Source of the DNA: Acidimicrobiales bacterium
GTDB lineage: Bacteria > Actinomycetota > Acidimicrobiia > Acidimicrobiales > Iamiaceae
DNA length: 64,000 nucleotides
Direction of reading: 5' to 3'
NCBI GenBank assembly: GCA_035547835.1
Contig: DASZTW010000007.1
Coordinates: 124,001-188,000 of the forward strand
Of the stretch, positions 30,868 to 38,570 are shown one piece after another. Numbering within the stretch: position 1 is the stretch's first letter; each line of letters begins with the position of its first letter. The notes under the pieces are model-generated. The model ran no database searches and was not told the DNA's origin. It saw only the letters and a program-made list of their open reading frames with translations. The position numbers were made by a program, and so were the translations under genes.

Positions 30868-32625
30868 TCAGCGCGGCACGTCGGAGGGCGAATCCGCCTC
30901 GAGGGCGGCGGCGCGGCGGCGCAGCGCGGTCAGGCCGGCGACGCCGCCGGCGGCGAGCGTGCCGGCGAGGCCGCCGATCGGCGCGAGGCGGTCGAGGTGG
31001 CCGCCGGTCGCGGCGAGCGTGCCGCCCGACGTGCGTCCGGTACCCGACGCCGCCGGGTGGCCAGAAGCGGGGTGGCGAGAAGCAGCCCTGTTGAGGTCGG
31101 CCGCCTCCACCGCGCCCGTGGCGGGTTGCGCCCCGCCCACGGTCGAGGTCGCGGCAGCGTTGCGCACCCGAGCCCGACGCAACGTGACCTGATCGATCGT
31201 GGTCCCCTTGGACGAGATGGTGGTGATGGCCATGGTGGCCAGCCCGTCGGCATCGGGTGGGCGGACGTCGGCGCGGATGAAGCTGTTGATCGGCCGACGC
31301 ACTGACGACCACGCCGACGGCTCCAGCTCGGCGTCGGCTTTGAGCTGGTAGGCGACGGGTCCGTGGCTGATGAAGGCTTGGGACCCGAAGTCGTCGGGGG
31401 CGCGGCCGCCGCCGCCGGCGCAGATGTACGTGGTGCCGAGCTGGTCCGAGCGCACCGTGGCGCCCACCGGGGCCTCGGCGGTCGGCGCGTTGGCGCGCAC
31501 CGGGTGGGTGCGCTCGTAGCCGTGATTGTGCCCGTTGATGACGAGGTCGACGTGGTGACGGTCGAACAGCGGGACCCACTTCGACCGCACGCCGCCATCG
31601 GAGCCGTGCGAGGTCATCGTGCAGTACGCGCAGTGATGGAAGTACACGACGAGGAAGTCGATTGTCGGGTCGGCTCGGAACGCAGCGAGCGTGGCGTCGA
31701 TCCACGGCGTCTGGCGACCGTTGGTGTACAGCTGCGCGGAGGGGATCTCTTCGCTGATGTCGTTGGCGTCGGCCGCCACCACGCCGACGTTGCCGTAGCG
31801 GAACGCGTACACCACCTCGTTGAAGCCGTTGGTGGGCAGCGCGAGGCGGGCGTAGTGGCCGCCGTAGCCGTGCAGCCCCATACCCGGCTCCATGTCGTGG
31901 TTGCCCATGGCGGGCATCCACGGGCTGCGCCGCTGCGCGACGGCGGTCTCGGCGAACCAGTCGTCCCAACGGGTGGGGTCGAACTGCACGAGGTCGACCA
32001 CCAGCCCGGTGCCGATGCCGTCGGCGTAGGCGACGTCGCCGGCCACGAGGTTGAAGGCCGGGTCGATGCCGGCGATGAGCGCCGTGTTGTCGGCTGCTGC
32101 CGTGGTGATGCCCTGGTCGCCGAACGCCGTGAACGTGAAAGGGTGGTCGCCGCGGCGGGCGGTGGTGAACGACAGCCCGTCGACCGACGCGCCGTCGTGG
32201 GCGACCCGGTAGCGGTACGTCGTCCCGGGCGCGAGCCCCGTGAGGCGAACGTGGTGGTAGTTGGTGGCCACGGGCTTGAGCCCGCCGACGGTGCGGGTGT
32301 CCGCGGCGACGGTCGTGCCCGCCGACGAGGCGATGCCGTACGACAACCGGGGATTGGCCACCGGAGCGGGCGTCGACCACGACACGTTCATCGTGGTGGT
32401 CGGGTCGTTCCCGAACGCCAGTCGGGGCGACCCGGGTGGTGCCGCCTGCGACCAGCCGGGCTGTTGCCACAGGGTCGGCCCGACGACGGCGGCACCGCCG
32501 AGGAGCGCCGCGCCACGCAAGAACGACCGGCGACTGGATCTGGCCCGGAGGTACTCGTCGGCCTCGTCGATCGACATGCCCGACGACAAGAACCGGTCGG
32601 GCAGTTCACCGAAAGGCGTGTACAC
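30868..32625 (-). CDS. Tat-exported purple-acid-phosphatase-like metallophosphoesterase with LAATG sorting-like tail
   Basis: 585 aa. Twin-arginine motif SSRRSFLRGAALLGG at ~30-45 with a long N-terminal extension before it. An N-terminal fibronectin-like domain (~65-160; VSWSTPAPVANPRLSYG, LTGLAPGTTYRYRV) precedes the metallophosphatase: AFGDQGI, AGDVAYADG, MGNHDME, VVYFHH and NGHNHGYERTHP are the metal ligands. The C-terminus has LAATG at about residues 537-541, then a mostly hydrophobic stretch and RRR, the layout of a sortase substrate of the LAxTG (class E) type. It is thus probably exported folded by Tat and linked to the wall. GTG start; weak ribosome-binding site. Confidence 0.88.
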   Translation of the reverse strand: MYTPFGELPDRFLSSGMSIDEADEYLRARSSRRSFLRGAALLGGAAVVGPTLWQQPGWSQAAPPGSPRLAFGNDPTTTMNVSWSTPAPVANPRLSYGIASSAGTTVAADTRTVGGLKPVATNYHHVRLTGLAPGTTYRYRVAHDGASVDGLSFTTARRGDHPFTFTAFGDQGITTAAADNTALIAGIDPAFNLVAGDVAYADGIGTGLVVDLVQFDPTRWDDWFAETAVAQRRSPWMPAMGNHDMEPGMGLHGYGGHYARLALPTNGFNEVVYAFRYGNVGVVAADANDISEEIPSAQLYTNGRQTPWIDATLAAFRADPTIDFLVVYFHHCAYCTMTSHGSDGGVRSKWVPLFDRHHVDLVINGHNHGYERTHPVRANAPTAEAPVGATVRSDQLGTTYICAGGGGRAPDDFGSQAFISHGPVAYQLKADAELEPSAWSSVRRPINSFIRADVRPPDADGLATMAITTISSKGTTIDQVTLRRARVRNAAATSTVGGAQPATGAVEAADLNRAASRHPASGHPAASGTGRTSGGTLAATGGHLDRLAPIGGLAGTLAAGGVAGLTALRRRAAALEADSPSDVPR

Positions 32626-32818
32626 GGTTGGGCAACCTCGACAGGGTCGGCGCGATCAGGACGGCGTGGAAGTCATCGGGTGTCACCGGTTCAGTTCTCG
32701 CTGCGCCAGGCGCGAACCTGCCGCCACCCGGTCGCTCGAGGTCGGCCCGCTGCCCCGCCCGCGAACCTGCTGCCGCACCGTCGCTGCGGGCCGGCTCGCC
32801 GCGCCCTTGGCCGCCTCC

Positions 32819-32824
32819 TACCGT
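32819..32824 (+). promoter_or_regulatory. -10 element TACCGT of the second acyl-CoA dehydrogenase gene
   Basis: TACCGT is followed by 7 nt and the ATG at 32832. Confidence 0.55.
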
Positions 32825-32831
32825 GGGCGCG

Positions 32832-33980
32832 ATGCGCTTCACCGACGAGCACGAGCAGTTCCGCGAGACCGTCCGCGTCCTGATCGACCGCGAGGTCAAT
32901 CCTCACGTCGACGAGTGGGAAGCAGCGGGGCAGTTCCCTGCCCACGACCTCTTCCCGAAGCTCGGCGCGGCAGGGCTGCTCGGCCTCGAGTACCCGACAG
33001 AGTTCGGCGGGCAAGGTGCGGACCACAGCTACACGTTGGTGTTGGGCGAGGAGCTCGGCCGGATCGGCTGTGGCGGCGTGTCGATGGCGATCACCGTTCA
33101 GACCGACATGGCCACCCCGTCGTTGGCGCGCTACGGATCCGACGACTTGAAGCGCACGTGGTTGGCGCCGGCCTGTCGGGGCGAACTGGTCGCCTCGATC
33201 GCGGTCACCGAGCCCGACGCGGGCAGCGATGTGGCAGGCCTGCGCACGCGGGCGGTGCGCGACGGCGACGAGTGGGTCATCAACGGCACGAAGCTGTTCA
33301 TCACCAACGGCGCGCAGGCCGACTGGTTGTGCCTGCTGGCCCGCACCTCCGACGACGGTGGCGCCCGGGGCATGAGCCAGATCCTGTTCCCGACCACCAC
33401 CCCCGGCTTCTCCGTGAGCCGCAAGCTCGACAAGCTGGGCAACCGCTCGTCGGACACGGCCGAGTTGAGCTTCGTCGACTGCCGGGTGCCGGTGTCGAAC
33501 ACGATCGGCGAGATCGGCAAGGGCTTCGTGCAACAGATGCAGCAGTTCCAGAACGAGCGGATGATCGCGTCGTACGTGGCATGGGGTCAGGCGCGCGGCG
33601 CGCTCGATCGGCTCATCGCCTACCTCAACGAGCGCCAGGCGTTCGGCCGGCCGCTGGCCGACAACCAGTACCTCCAGTTCACCGTGGCGCAGCTCGCTGC
33701 CGACACCGACGCGCTCCGGGCGGTCAACCACGCGTGCGCCGAGTCCTACCTGGCGGGCGAGGACACCACGCGCCTGGCCACCGTTGCCAAGCTGCTGGCC
33801 GGCCCGCTGCTGCGCCGGGTGTCCGATCTCGCGGTCCAATACCACGGCGGGATGGGCTACATGGAGGAGACGTGGACCGCCCGCTTCTACCGCGACGCCC
33901 GGCTGCTGTCGATCGGCGGCGGGGCCGACGAGGTCATGTTGCGGGTGCTCGCGCGCATGGAAGGCATCGGCGCGGCCTGA
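32832..33980 (+). CDS. acyl-CoA dehydrogenase
   Basis: 382 aa. Starts RFTDEHEQFRETVRVLIDRE, then LGLEYPTEFGGQGADHSYTL, IAVTEPDAGSDVAGLRTRA (FAD/substrate loop), INGTKLFITNGAQADWLCLL, NERQAFGRPLADNQYLQF and QYHGGMGYMEETWTARFYRD, ending with the ISIGGGADEVML-like segment LLSIGGGADEVMLRVL. This is the standard three-domain flavoenzyme feeding electrons from acyl-CoA oxidation to ETF. Better conserved than the dehydrogenase at 5190. The substrate chain is unknown. The long frame upstream of 32832 is antisense to the phosphatase and is not used. Confidence 0.93.
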   Translation: MRFTDEHEQFRETVRVLIDREVNPHVDEWEAAGQFPAHDLFPKLGAAGLLGLEYPTEFGGQGADHSYTLVLGEELGRIGCGGVSMAITVQTDMATPSLARYGSDDLKRTWLAPACRGELVASIAVTEPDAGSDVAGLRTRAVRDGDEWVINGTKLFITNGAQADWLCLLARTSDDGGARGMSQILFPTTTPGFSVSRKLDKLGNRSSDTAELSFVDCRVPVSNTIGEIGKGFVQQMQQFQNERMIASYVAWGQARGALDRLIAYLNERQAFGRPLADNQYLQFTVAQLAADTDALRAVNHACAESYLAGEDTTRLATVAKLLAGPLLRRVSDLAVQYHGGMGYMEETWTARFYRDARLLSIGGGADEVMLRVLARMEGIGAA

Positions 33981-34046
33981 CCAGCGTGAGGCGGAAATTT
34001 GGGCCCTGACCGTGCCGCTGGGTGCCCCACGGGGCAGGATGGACGC

Positions 34047-34175
34047 ATGCAGGCGTGGCTCATGCGCTCGTTGTGCGTCATCTTGGGTCACCGCTTCGGA
34101 TCGCCGAGGCGGGACGGCTCGATGGTGTGCGGGCGCTGCGGGATCCTCGCTTACGGCGTGCCCGTCGGTCGCTGA
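34047..34175 (+). CDS. 42-aa Cys-rich protein, DUF1660-like zinc-ribbon pattern
   Basis: ATG at 34047, stop at 34173-34175. The product has SLCVILGHRFGSPRRDG then MVCGRCGILAYG: one Cys, the LGHR block, and a C-terminal CxxC (CGRC). This resembles very small proteins with C..(L)GH...C.RCG (DUF1660-like), which probably bind zinc. No strong ribosome-binding site; CAGGAT 6 nt upstream is a weak version of the leaderless -10 pattern. Function unknown. The motif is what separates it from chance. Confidence 0.5.
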   Translation: MQAWLMRSLCVILGHRFGSPRRDGSMVCGRCGILAYGVPVGR

Positions 34176-34182
34176 CGCATCG

Positions 34183-34866
34183 CTAGTCGGGGCGCCCGGG
34201 GCGCCCCTGCTCGTCGACCAACCACTCCGCGGGAGCATCCACCGGCCGGTCGAGTGTGGCCCCCATCCGTTGGCGGGCCAAGTCGGCCAGCACTTCCACG
34301 ACATGGTGCAGCGGCGGTGGCGCCGTGCCGTCGAGCGTCTCCAGCGTGCAGAACGCTTCGACGTGGTCTTGGCGTCCCTGCAGCGAGATCACCAGTGAGC
34401 ACGCGGGCGTGCCCGCGAACTGGCACACCGCTTCGATGAGGCCGATCGAGGGGTCCACGAAGGAAACCTCGCCGATGTCATGCGCGGCATCGAGCAACAA
34501 GAAGAACGCCGTCTCGGCGTCGGCGTCGACCGCGAGCGCGTCGTTGCCCAACACGTCGACCGGAAGGCCCGACCACGTCGCCCCGCCCGTGGCGGGCGTG
34601 CCGTGGCGAGGCGGCTGACCTGGTGGCGGGTGGCCATTGGTCGTCGGCACGGGGCGTGAGGGTGCCGGCGGAGGGGGCGGTCGGTCGTCCCACGTGGCCT
34701 CCAGCAGCGAGTACGCCGCGGTGATGCGGGCCACCTTGCCGGTGCTGGCGTCGCCGGCGCGGTCGGGGTGGAGCTCGCGGATCAGACCGCGGTATGCCGC
34801 TCGCACTTCGGACCAGCCCACCCCAGGTTCGAGGCCGAGGACGCCGAGCGCCTCGAGGTGGTTCAC
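34183..34866 (-). CDS. J-domain protein (DnaJ-like N-terminus, unknown C-terminus)
   Basis: About 227 aa. Residues ~5-62 form a J domain: EALGVLGLEPGVGWSEVRAA, then YRGLIRELHPDRAGDASTGK with the HPD tripeptide that stimulates a DnaK ATPase, and ARITAAYSLLEATW. A Pro-rich linker (PPPPPAPSRPVP) leads to a ~130-residue alpha/beta domain (LIEAVCQFAGTPACSLVISL, LHHVVEVLADLARQRM) that I do not recognise. It lacks the zinc and substrate domains of true DnaJ, so it probably recruits DnaK to a special client. GTG 34866 or TTG 34869 as start. Confidence 0.75.
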   Translation of the reverse strand: MNHLEALGVLGLEPGVGWSEVRAAYRGLIRELHPDRAGDASTGKVARITAAYSLLEATWDDRPPPPPAPSRPVPTTNGHPPPGQPPRHGTPATGGATWSGLPVDVLGNDALAVDADAETAFFLLLDAAHDIGEVSFVDPSIGLIEAVCQFAGTPACSLVISLQGRQDHVEAFCTLETLDGTAPPPLHHVVEVLADLARQRMGATLDRPVDAPAEWLVDEQGRPGRPD

Positions 34867-34920
34867 CAACTCAGGATCGCAGATCGCGACGGTCCGGCCC
34901 CAGCCGGCACACCAGTCGAC

Positions 34921-36282
34921 TCACGGCGCCAGGTACGCGGCCCGCAACAACGCAGTGAGCCGCCAGGCGTCGACCGCGCTGGTGAGCTCGCGTGCCGCGT
35001 GCATGGACAGCATCGGCGCGCCGACGTCGACGGTGTCGATGGCGAGGCCGGCAGCGGTGAGTGGACCGATCGTGGAGCCGCATGGCATGTCGGCACGGCT
35101 CACGAACTCCTGGTGAGGAAGGCCGGACCCGTCGGCCACCGCCCGCAGCCACGGACCGGTGGTCGCCTCGGTGGCGTAGCGCTGGTTGGCGTTGGTCTTG
35201 ATGACGGGCCCGCCGTCGAGCGTGATCTGGTGGGCGGGGTCGTGGCGGTCGAGGTAGTTGGGGTTGGTGGCATGGGCGCCGTCGGCCGACACGCAAGTCG
35301 AGGCGGCCAACGCCTGGAGGAAGTCGGCGCGTGTGCCGCCGCGGGCCAGGCAGATCCGCTCGAGGACTTGACCCAACCAGGCGCCTTGCGCCCCGGTGGG
35401 GGTCTGCGAGCCGATCTCCTCGTGGTCGAACAACGTGAGCACCTGAACTGGACCGGGCCGGGTGGCGTCTGTCTCGCCGCCGCGGCCGGCCGCATCGATG
35501 AGGGCGAGGAGCCCTGCGTGGCACGACAGCAGGTTGTCGATCCGGCCCGAGGAGACGAGCTCGCCGTGGCGGCCGGTTCGTGCGGGCGGCGCGACGTCGT
35601 GGAACATCAGGTCCCAACCCGTGATCGAGGCCGGATCGATCTGCCCGTCCATCGCGATCAGGCCTGCGAGGTAGCTGCGAAGGTCGTCGCCGTCGGAGTG
35701 CGATCCTCCGCTCAGCGACCAGATCGGCACGAGGTGCAGCTGCGGATTGAGCTTGAGCCCGTCGTTCACGCCGCGATCGAGATGGATGGCGAGTTGCGGG
35801 ATGCGGGCGATGGGATCGTCGGTCCGCACCAACTCGGTGTGGATCCCGGCGCGGGTCGAGATCGTGACCCGCCCGGACAAGCCGAGGTCGCGGTCGAGCC
35901 AGGAGTTGTACAGCGCCCCGCCGTACACCTCGACGCCGAGCTGCCGGTAGCCGAGCGTGGTCGTCTCGGGCCGCGGTTTCACCCGGAGGTTCGGACTGTC
36001 GGTGTGCGCGCCGGCGATGCGGTAGGGGGCCGCGGCCCGCGTTCCGGGCCCCACGGCCCACGCGACGACTGAACCGCCGCGGCGCACGTAGAACGAACCC
36101 GGGCCGGCTGGCCAGGGGTCCTCGCGGTCCAGTGGGGTGAACCCGGCGTCGTCGAGGCGGCGCGCGGCTTCCTCGACGGCGTGGTAGGGCGACGGGGCCG
36201 CAGCGAGGAACGCCAGCAGGTCGTCGGTGTGCGCGCCGAGCTCAGCGGGGTCGGGCGTCCCGGCTGCCTTGGGCTCGGCCAC
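34921..36282 (-). CDS. apeB: M18-family aspartyl aminopeptidase
   Basis: 453 aa, the family size. Zinc site and catalysis: IAGAHTDSPNLRVKP (His, Asp), VEVYGGALYNSWLDRDLGLS, SGRIDNLLSCHAGL, TLFDHEEIGS (catalytic Glu pair), and MPCGSTIGPL near the C-terminus with DVGAPMLSMHAARE (His ligand). A cytosolic dodecameric exopeptidase removing acidic or neutral N-terminal residues. Its GTG starts one base after the TGA of the SnoaL-like gene, so the two form an operon. Confidence 0.93.
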   Translation of the reverse strand: MAEPKAAGTPDPAELGAHTDDLLAFLAAAPSPYHAVEEAARRLDDAGFTPLDREDPWPAGPGSFYVRRGGSVVAWAVGPGTRAAAPYRIAGAHTDSPNLRVKPRPETTTLGYRQLGVEVYGGALYNSWLDRDLGLSGRVTISTRAGIHTELVRTDDPIARIPQLAIHLDRGVNDGLKLNPQLHLVPIWSLSGGSHSDGDDLRSYLAGLIAMDGQIDPASITGWDLMFHDVAPPARTGRHGELVSSGRIDNLLSCHAGLLALIDAAGRGGETDATRPGPVQVLTLFDHEEIGSQTPTGAQGAWLGQVLERICLARGGTRADFLQALAASTCVSADGAHATNPNYLDRHDPAHQITLDGGPVIKTNANQRYATEATTGPWLRAVADGSGLPHQEFVSRADMPCGSTIGPLTAAGLAIDTVDVGAPMLSMHAARELTSAVDAWRLTALLRAAYLAP

Positions 36283-36283
36283 G

Positions 36284-36679
36284 TCAGCCCTCGGGGTCGA
36301 GCATGAGCGATGCGGGATCCCAGAACGCGCGCAGCGCGCTGATGCGGCCGTCGTCTGCGAACGTCATGTGGTCGACGATCATCGGGATGCGGATGCGTTC
36401 CGCGCCGCTGCCCGCCACGATCTGGAAGCCCACGATCGCCTCGTTGCCGACGACGATCGGGAAACCGTCGTGCAGGAGCATCTGCGGCTCGTTCATGGGG
36501 CCGATCATGCGGTCGAAGAACGCGCCGATGGCCTCGTGGCCGACGTTGACGGGCGCGCCGACGGGGTCCTCCTGGCGTGCGTCGTCGGTGAACAGCGCCA
36601 CCCAGCCGGCGCGGTCGAGCGCGCCGAGTCGGTCGGCGTAGCTGGCGATGGTGGCTCGGATCTGATCGGCGTCAGCCAT
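36284..36679 (-). CDS. SnoaL/ketosteroid-isomerase-like (NTF2-fold) protein
   Basis: 131 aa. Cone-shaped NTF2 fold pattern: helix ADADQIRATIASYADRLGAL, FTDDARQEDPVGAPVNVGHE, EAIGAFFDRMIGPMN, then strands IVVGNEAIVGFQIVAG and VDHMTFADDGRISALRAFW. These small proteins bind or isomerise hydrophobic small molecules; the specific role is unknown. The ribosome-binding site GGAAGGAAG lies a few bases upstream of the ATG, unlike the leaderless neighbours. Cotranscribed with apeB. Confidence 0.85.
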   Translation of the reverse strand: MADADQIRATIASYADRLGALDRAGWVALFTDDARQEDPVGAPVNVGHEAIGAFFDRMIGPMNEPQMLLHDGFPIVVGNEAIVGFQIVAGSGAERIRIPMIVDHMTFADDGRISALRAFWDPASLMLDPEG

Positions 36680-36780
36680 GTGGGCTTCCTTCCCGCGGGG
36701 ACCCGAATGGTCTAGCCGCGACCTCTGGCGAGGTGTCGGCCCCGTGGCCGGGCGCCGCTGGCGCGATGCCGGTCGTTGCG

Positions 36781-36786
36781 TACGGT
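36781..36786 (+). promoter_or_regulatory. -10 element TACGGT of the Gfo/Idh oxidoreductase gene
   Basis: TACGGT is followed by 7 nt and the ATG at 36794. Divergent from the SnoaL-like gene about 100 bp away. Confidence 0.55.
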
Positions 36787-36793
36787 GTCGGCC

Positions 36794-37816
36794 ATGACCA
36801 CCGCCGTTGGCTTTCTCGGGACGGGTTTCATCGCCCGCTTCCACGTGATGATGTTGTCGCTGGCCGACGAGCCCAGCGAGATCGTGTGTGCGTATGACCA
36901 CGACCCGGAGCGCGCGCGAGCCTTCATCGAGGACCACGGCGGTGATGTGGCCGCCGATGAGGACGAAGTCGTCGCCCGCGCCGACGTCGTGTTCGTGTGC
37001 ACGTGGACTGCCGAGCACGCCCGGTTGGTGTCGAAGGTGGTGGCGGCCGGCAAACCGGTGTTCTGCGAGAAGCCGCTGGCGTTCGACGCCGAGCGCGCCG
37101 CGGCGATGGCTGCAGAGGTCGACGCGGCCGGCGTGGTCAACCAGGTGGGGCTCGTGTTGCGGTACTCGCCGTCGTTCCAGCTGGTGCGGTCACTCGTCCA
37201 CGACCCCGAAGCCGGCGAGGTCATGAGCGTCGTGTTCCGCGACGACCAGTACATTCCGAACCAGGGCCAATACGAGTCGGTGTGGCGGGTCGACCCGACG
37301 CTGGCCGGCGCCGGCACGATGCTCGAGCACTCGATCCACGACCTCGACATCATCGAGCACGTGATCGGTCCGATCGCCTCGATCAGCGCCCGCACCGAGA
37401 ACCGCCACGGCCATGCCGGCATCGAGGACAACGCCGCAGCCGTGCTGACGTTCCGCGACGGAGGTCTGGGGGCACTGACCTCGGTGTGGCACGACATCCT
37501 CGAACGCCCGAGCGGCCGGAACGTCGAGGTGTTCTGCGAGCGCCTGCACGTCGAGCTCGAAAACGACCTGTTCGGACCGGTCCGGTGGCAGTACACGGGC
37601 GCCGACGAGCAGGTCCGCCAAGACGAAGGGCTGATGGCCGAACTGGCGAACCGCGGCATCGAGCCCGACAACCCCGCCGGCGCGTTCTTGCGGGCCCCGC
37701 GCACCGGCGGGACCGCCAGCCCGTCGTTCGACGACGCCGTGCGCGCCCACCGTCTCGTCGACGCCGTCTACGAGTCGGCACGAGCGGGTGGCGCGCCGGT
37801 GGAGGTGACGCCATGA
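36794..37816 (+). CDS. Gfo/Idh/MocA-family oxidoreductase
   Basis: 340 aa. N-terminal NAD(P) Rossmann domain AVGFLGTGFIARFHVMMLSL, VVFVCTWTAEHARLVSKV, and the family signature GKPVFCEKPLAFDAERAA with the EKP lysine. The C-terminal alpha/beta domain includes GTMLEHSIHDLDIIEHVIG with the catalytic-site His/Asp. Oxidises or reduces a sugar, cyclitol or aldose-like substrate that cannot be named. The TGA overlaps the ATG of the nitroreductase (ATGA). Confidence 0.9.
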   Translation: MTTAVGFLGTGFIARFHVMMLSLADEPSEIVCAYDHDPERARAFIEDHGGDVAADEDEVVARADVVFVCTWTAEHARLVSKVVAAGKPVFCEKPLAFDAERAAAMAAEVDAAGVVNQVGLVLRYSPSFQLVRSLVHDPEAGEVMSVVFRDDQYIPNQGQYESVWRVDPTLAGAGTMLEHSIHDLDIIEHVIGPIASISARTENRHGHAGIEDNAAAVLTFRDGGLGALTSVWHDILERPSGRNVEVFCERLHVELENDLFGPVRWQYTGADEQVRQDEGLMAELANRGIEPDNPAGAFLRAPRTGGTASPSFDDAVRAHRLVDAVYESARAGGAPVEVTP

Positions 37817-38535
37817 CCGCGCCGGACCCCCATGTCGAGCCCACCGGCGAGCCGGGGCTGTACGAAGGCTTGTGCACCACCCGGGCCATCCGGCGGTACT
37901 TGCCGGATCCGGTGCCGGAAGCCGACCTGGCTCGGATGCTCTTCGCCGCCAGTCGCGCGCCGTCGGGGTCGAACCGCCAGCCGTTCCGATTCCTGGTCCT
38001 GCGCGGCGGCCCGAAGGCTCTCGAGGCGAGAGCGCTGTTGGGGAACGCATTCCGCTCGGCGTGGGACACCAAGCGCGCGGACGACCGCTACGACGAGGGG
38101 ACAGGTGCTGCGGACGACTCGCCCAAAGCGCGCATGGCCCGCACCATGCAGCACTACGTCGACCACTTCGAGGAGTCACCAGTGGTGGTGCTGGCATGCC
38201 TCCAGCGCTACCGGGCGCCCTTTGCCAGCGAAGGCGCGTCGGTGTATCCGGCTTGCCAGAACTTGCTCCTCGCGGCCCGGTCGATGGGCTACGGCGGGGT
38301 GATGACCATGTGGCACGGTCTCGTCGAGCGCGAGTTGCGCGACGTGCTCGCCATCCCCGACGGCGTCCTGATCGCCGCCACGATCACGCTCGGGCGCCCT
38401 GCGGGCAACCACGGCACTGTCCGCCGCCGCCCGCTGCGTGAGCTCGTCTTCGACGACGCCTGGGGCCACCCGGCGGCGTGGGCGGCCGACCCACCCGACG
38501 CCCGCTTCACGCAAGCGGGCCCACCGAAGTCCTGA
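37813..38535 (+). CDS. nitroreductase-family flavoprotein
   Basis: 240 aa. CTTRAIRRYLPDPVPEADLA and LFAASRAPSGSNRQPFRFLV are the FMN-binding motifs of the nitroreductase fold; YPACQNLLLAARSMGYGGVM and IPDGVLIAATITLGRP complete the conserved set. Reduces nitro groups, quinones or similar with NAD(P)H and FMN. Translationally coupled to the upstream oxidoreductase, so both may act on one substrate. Convergent with the AftD-like gene (35 bases apart). Confidence 0.9.
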   Translation: MTAPDPHVEPTGEPGLYEGLCTTRAIRRYLPDPVPEADLARMLFAASRAPSGSNRQPFRFLVLRGGPKALEARALLGNAFRSAWDTKRADDRYDEGTGAADDSPKARMARTMQHYVDHFEESPVVVLACLQRYRAPFASEGASVYPACQNLLLAARSMGYGGVMTMWHGLVERELRDVLAIPDGVLIAATITLGRPAGNHGTVRRRPLRELVFDDAWGHPAAWAADPPDARFTQAGPPKS

Positions 38536-38570
38536 GGGCGCCGTCGCGGGCCGCGGCTGGTCTCCGCTGC

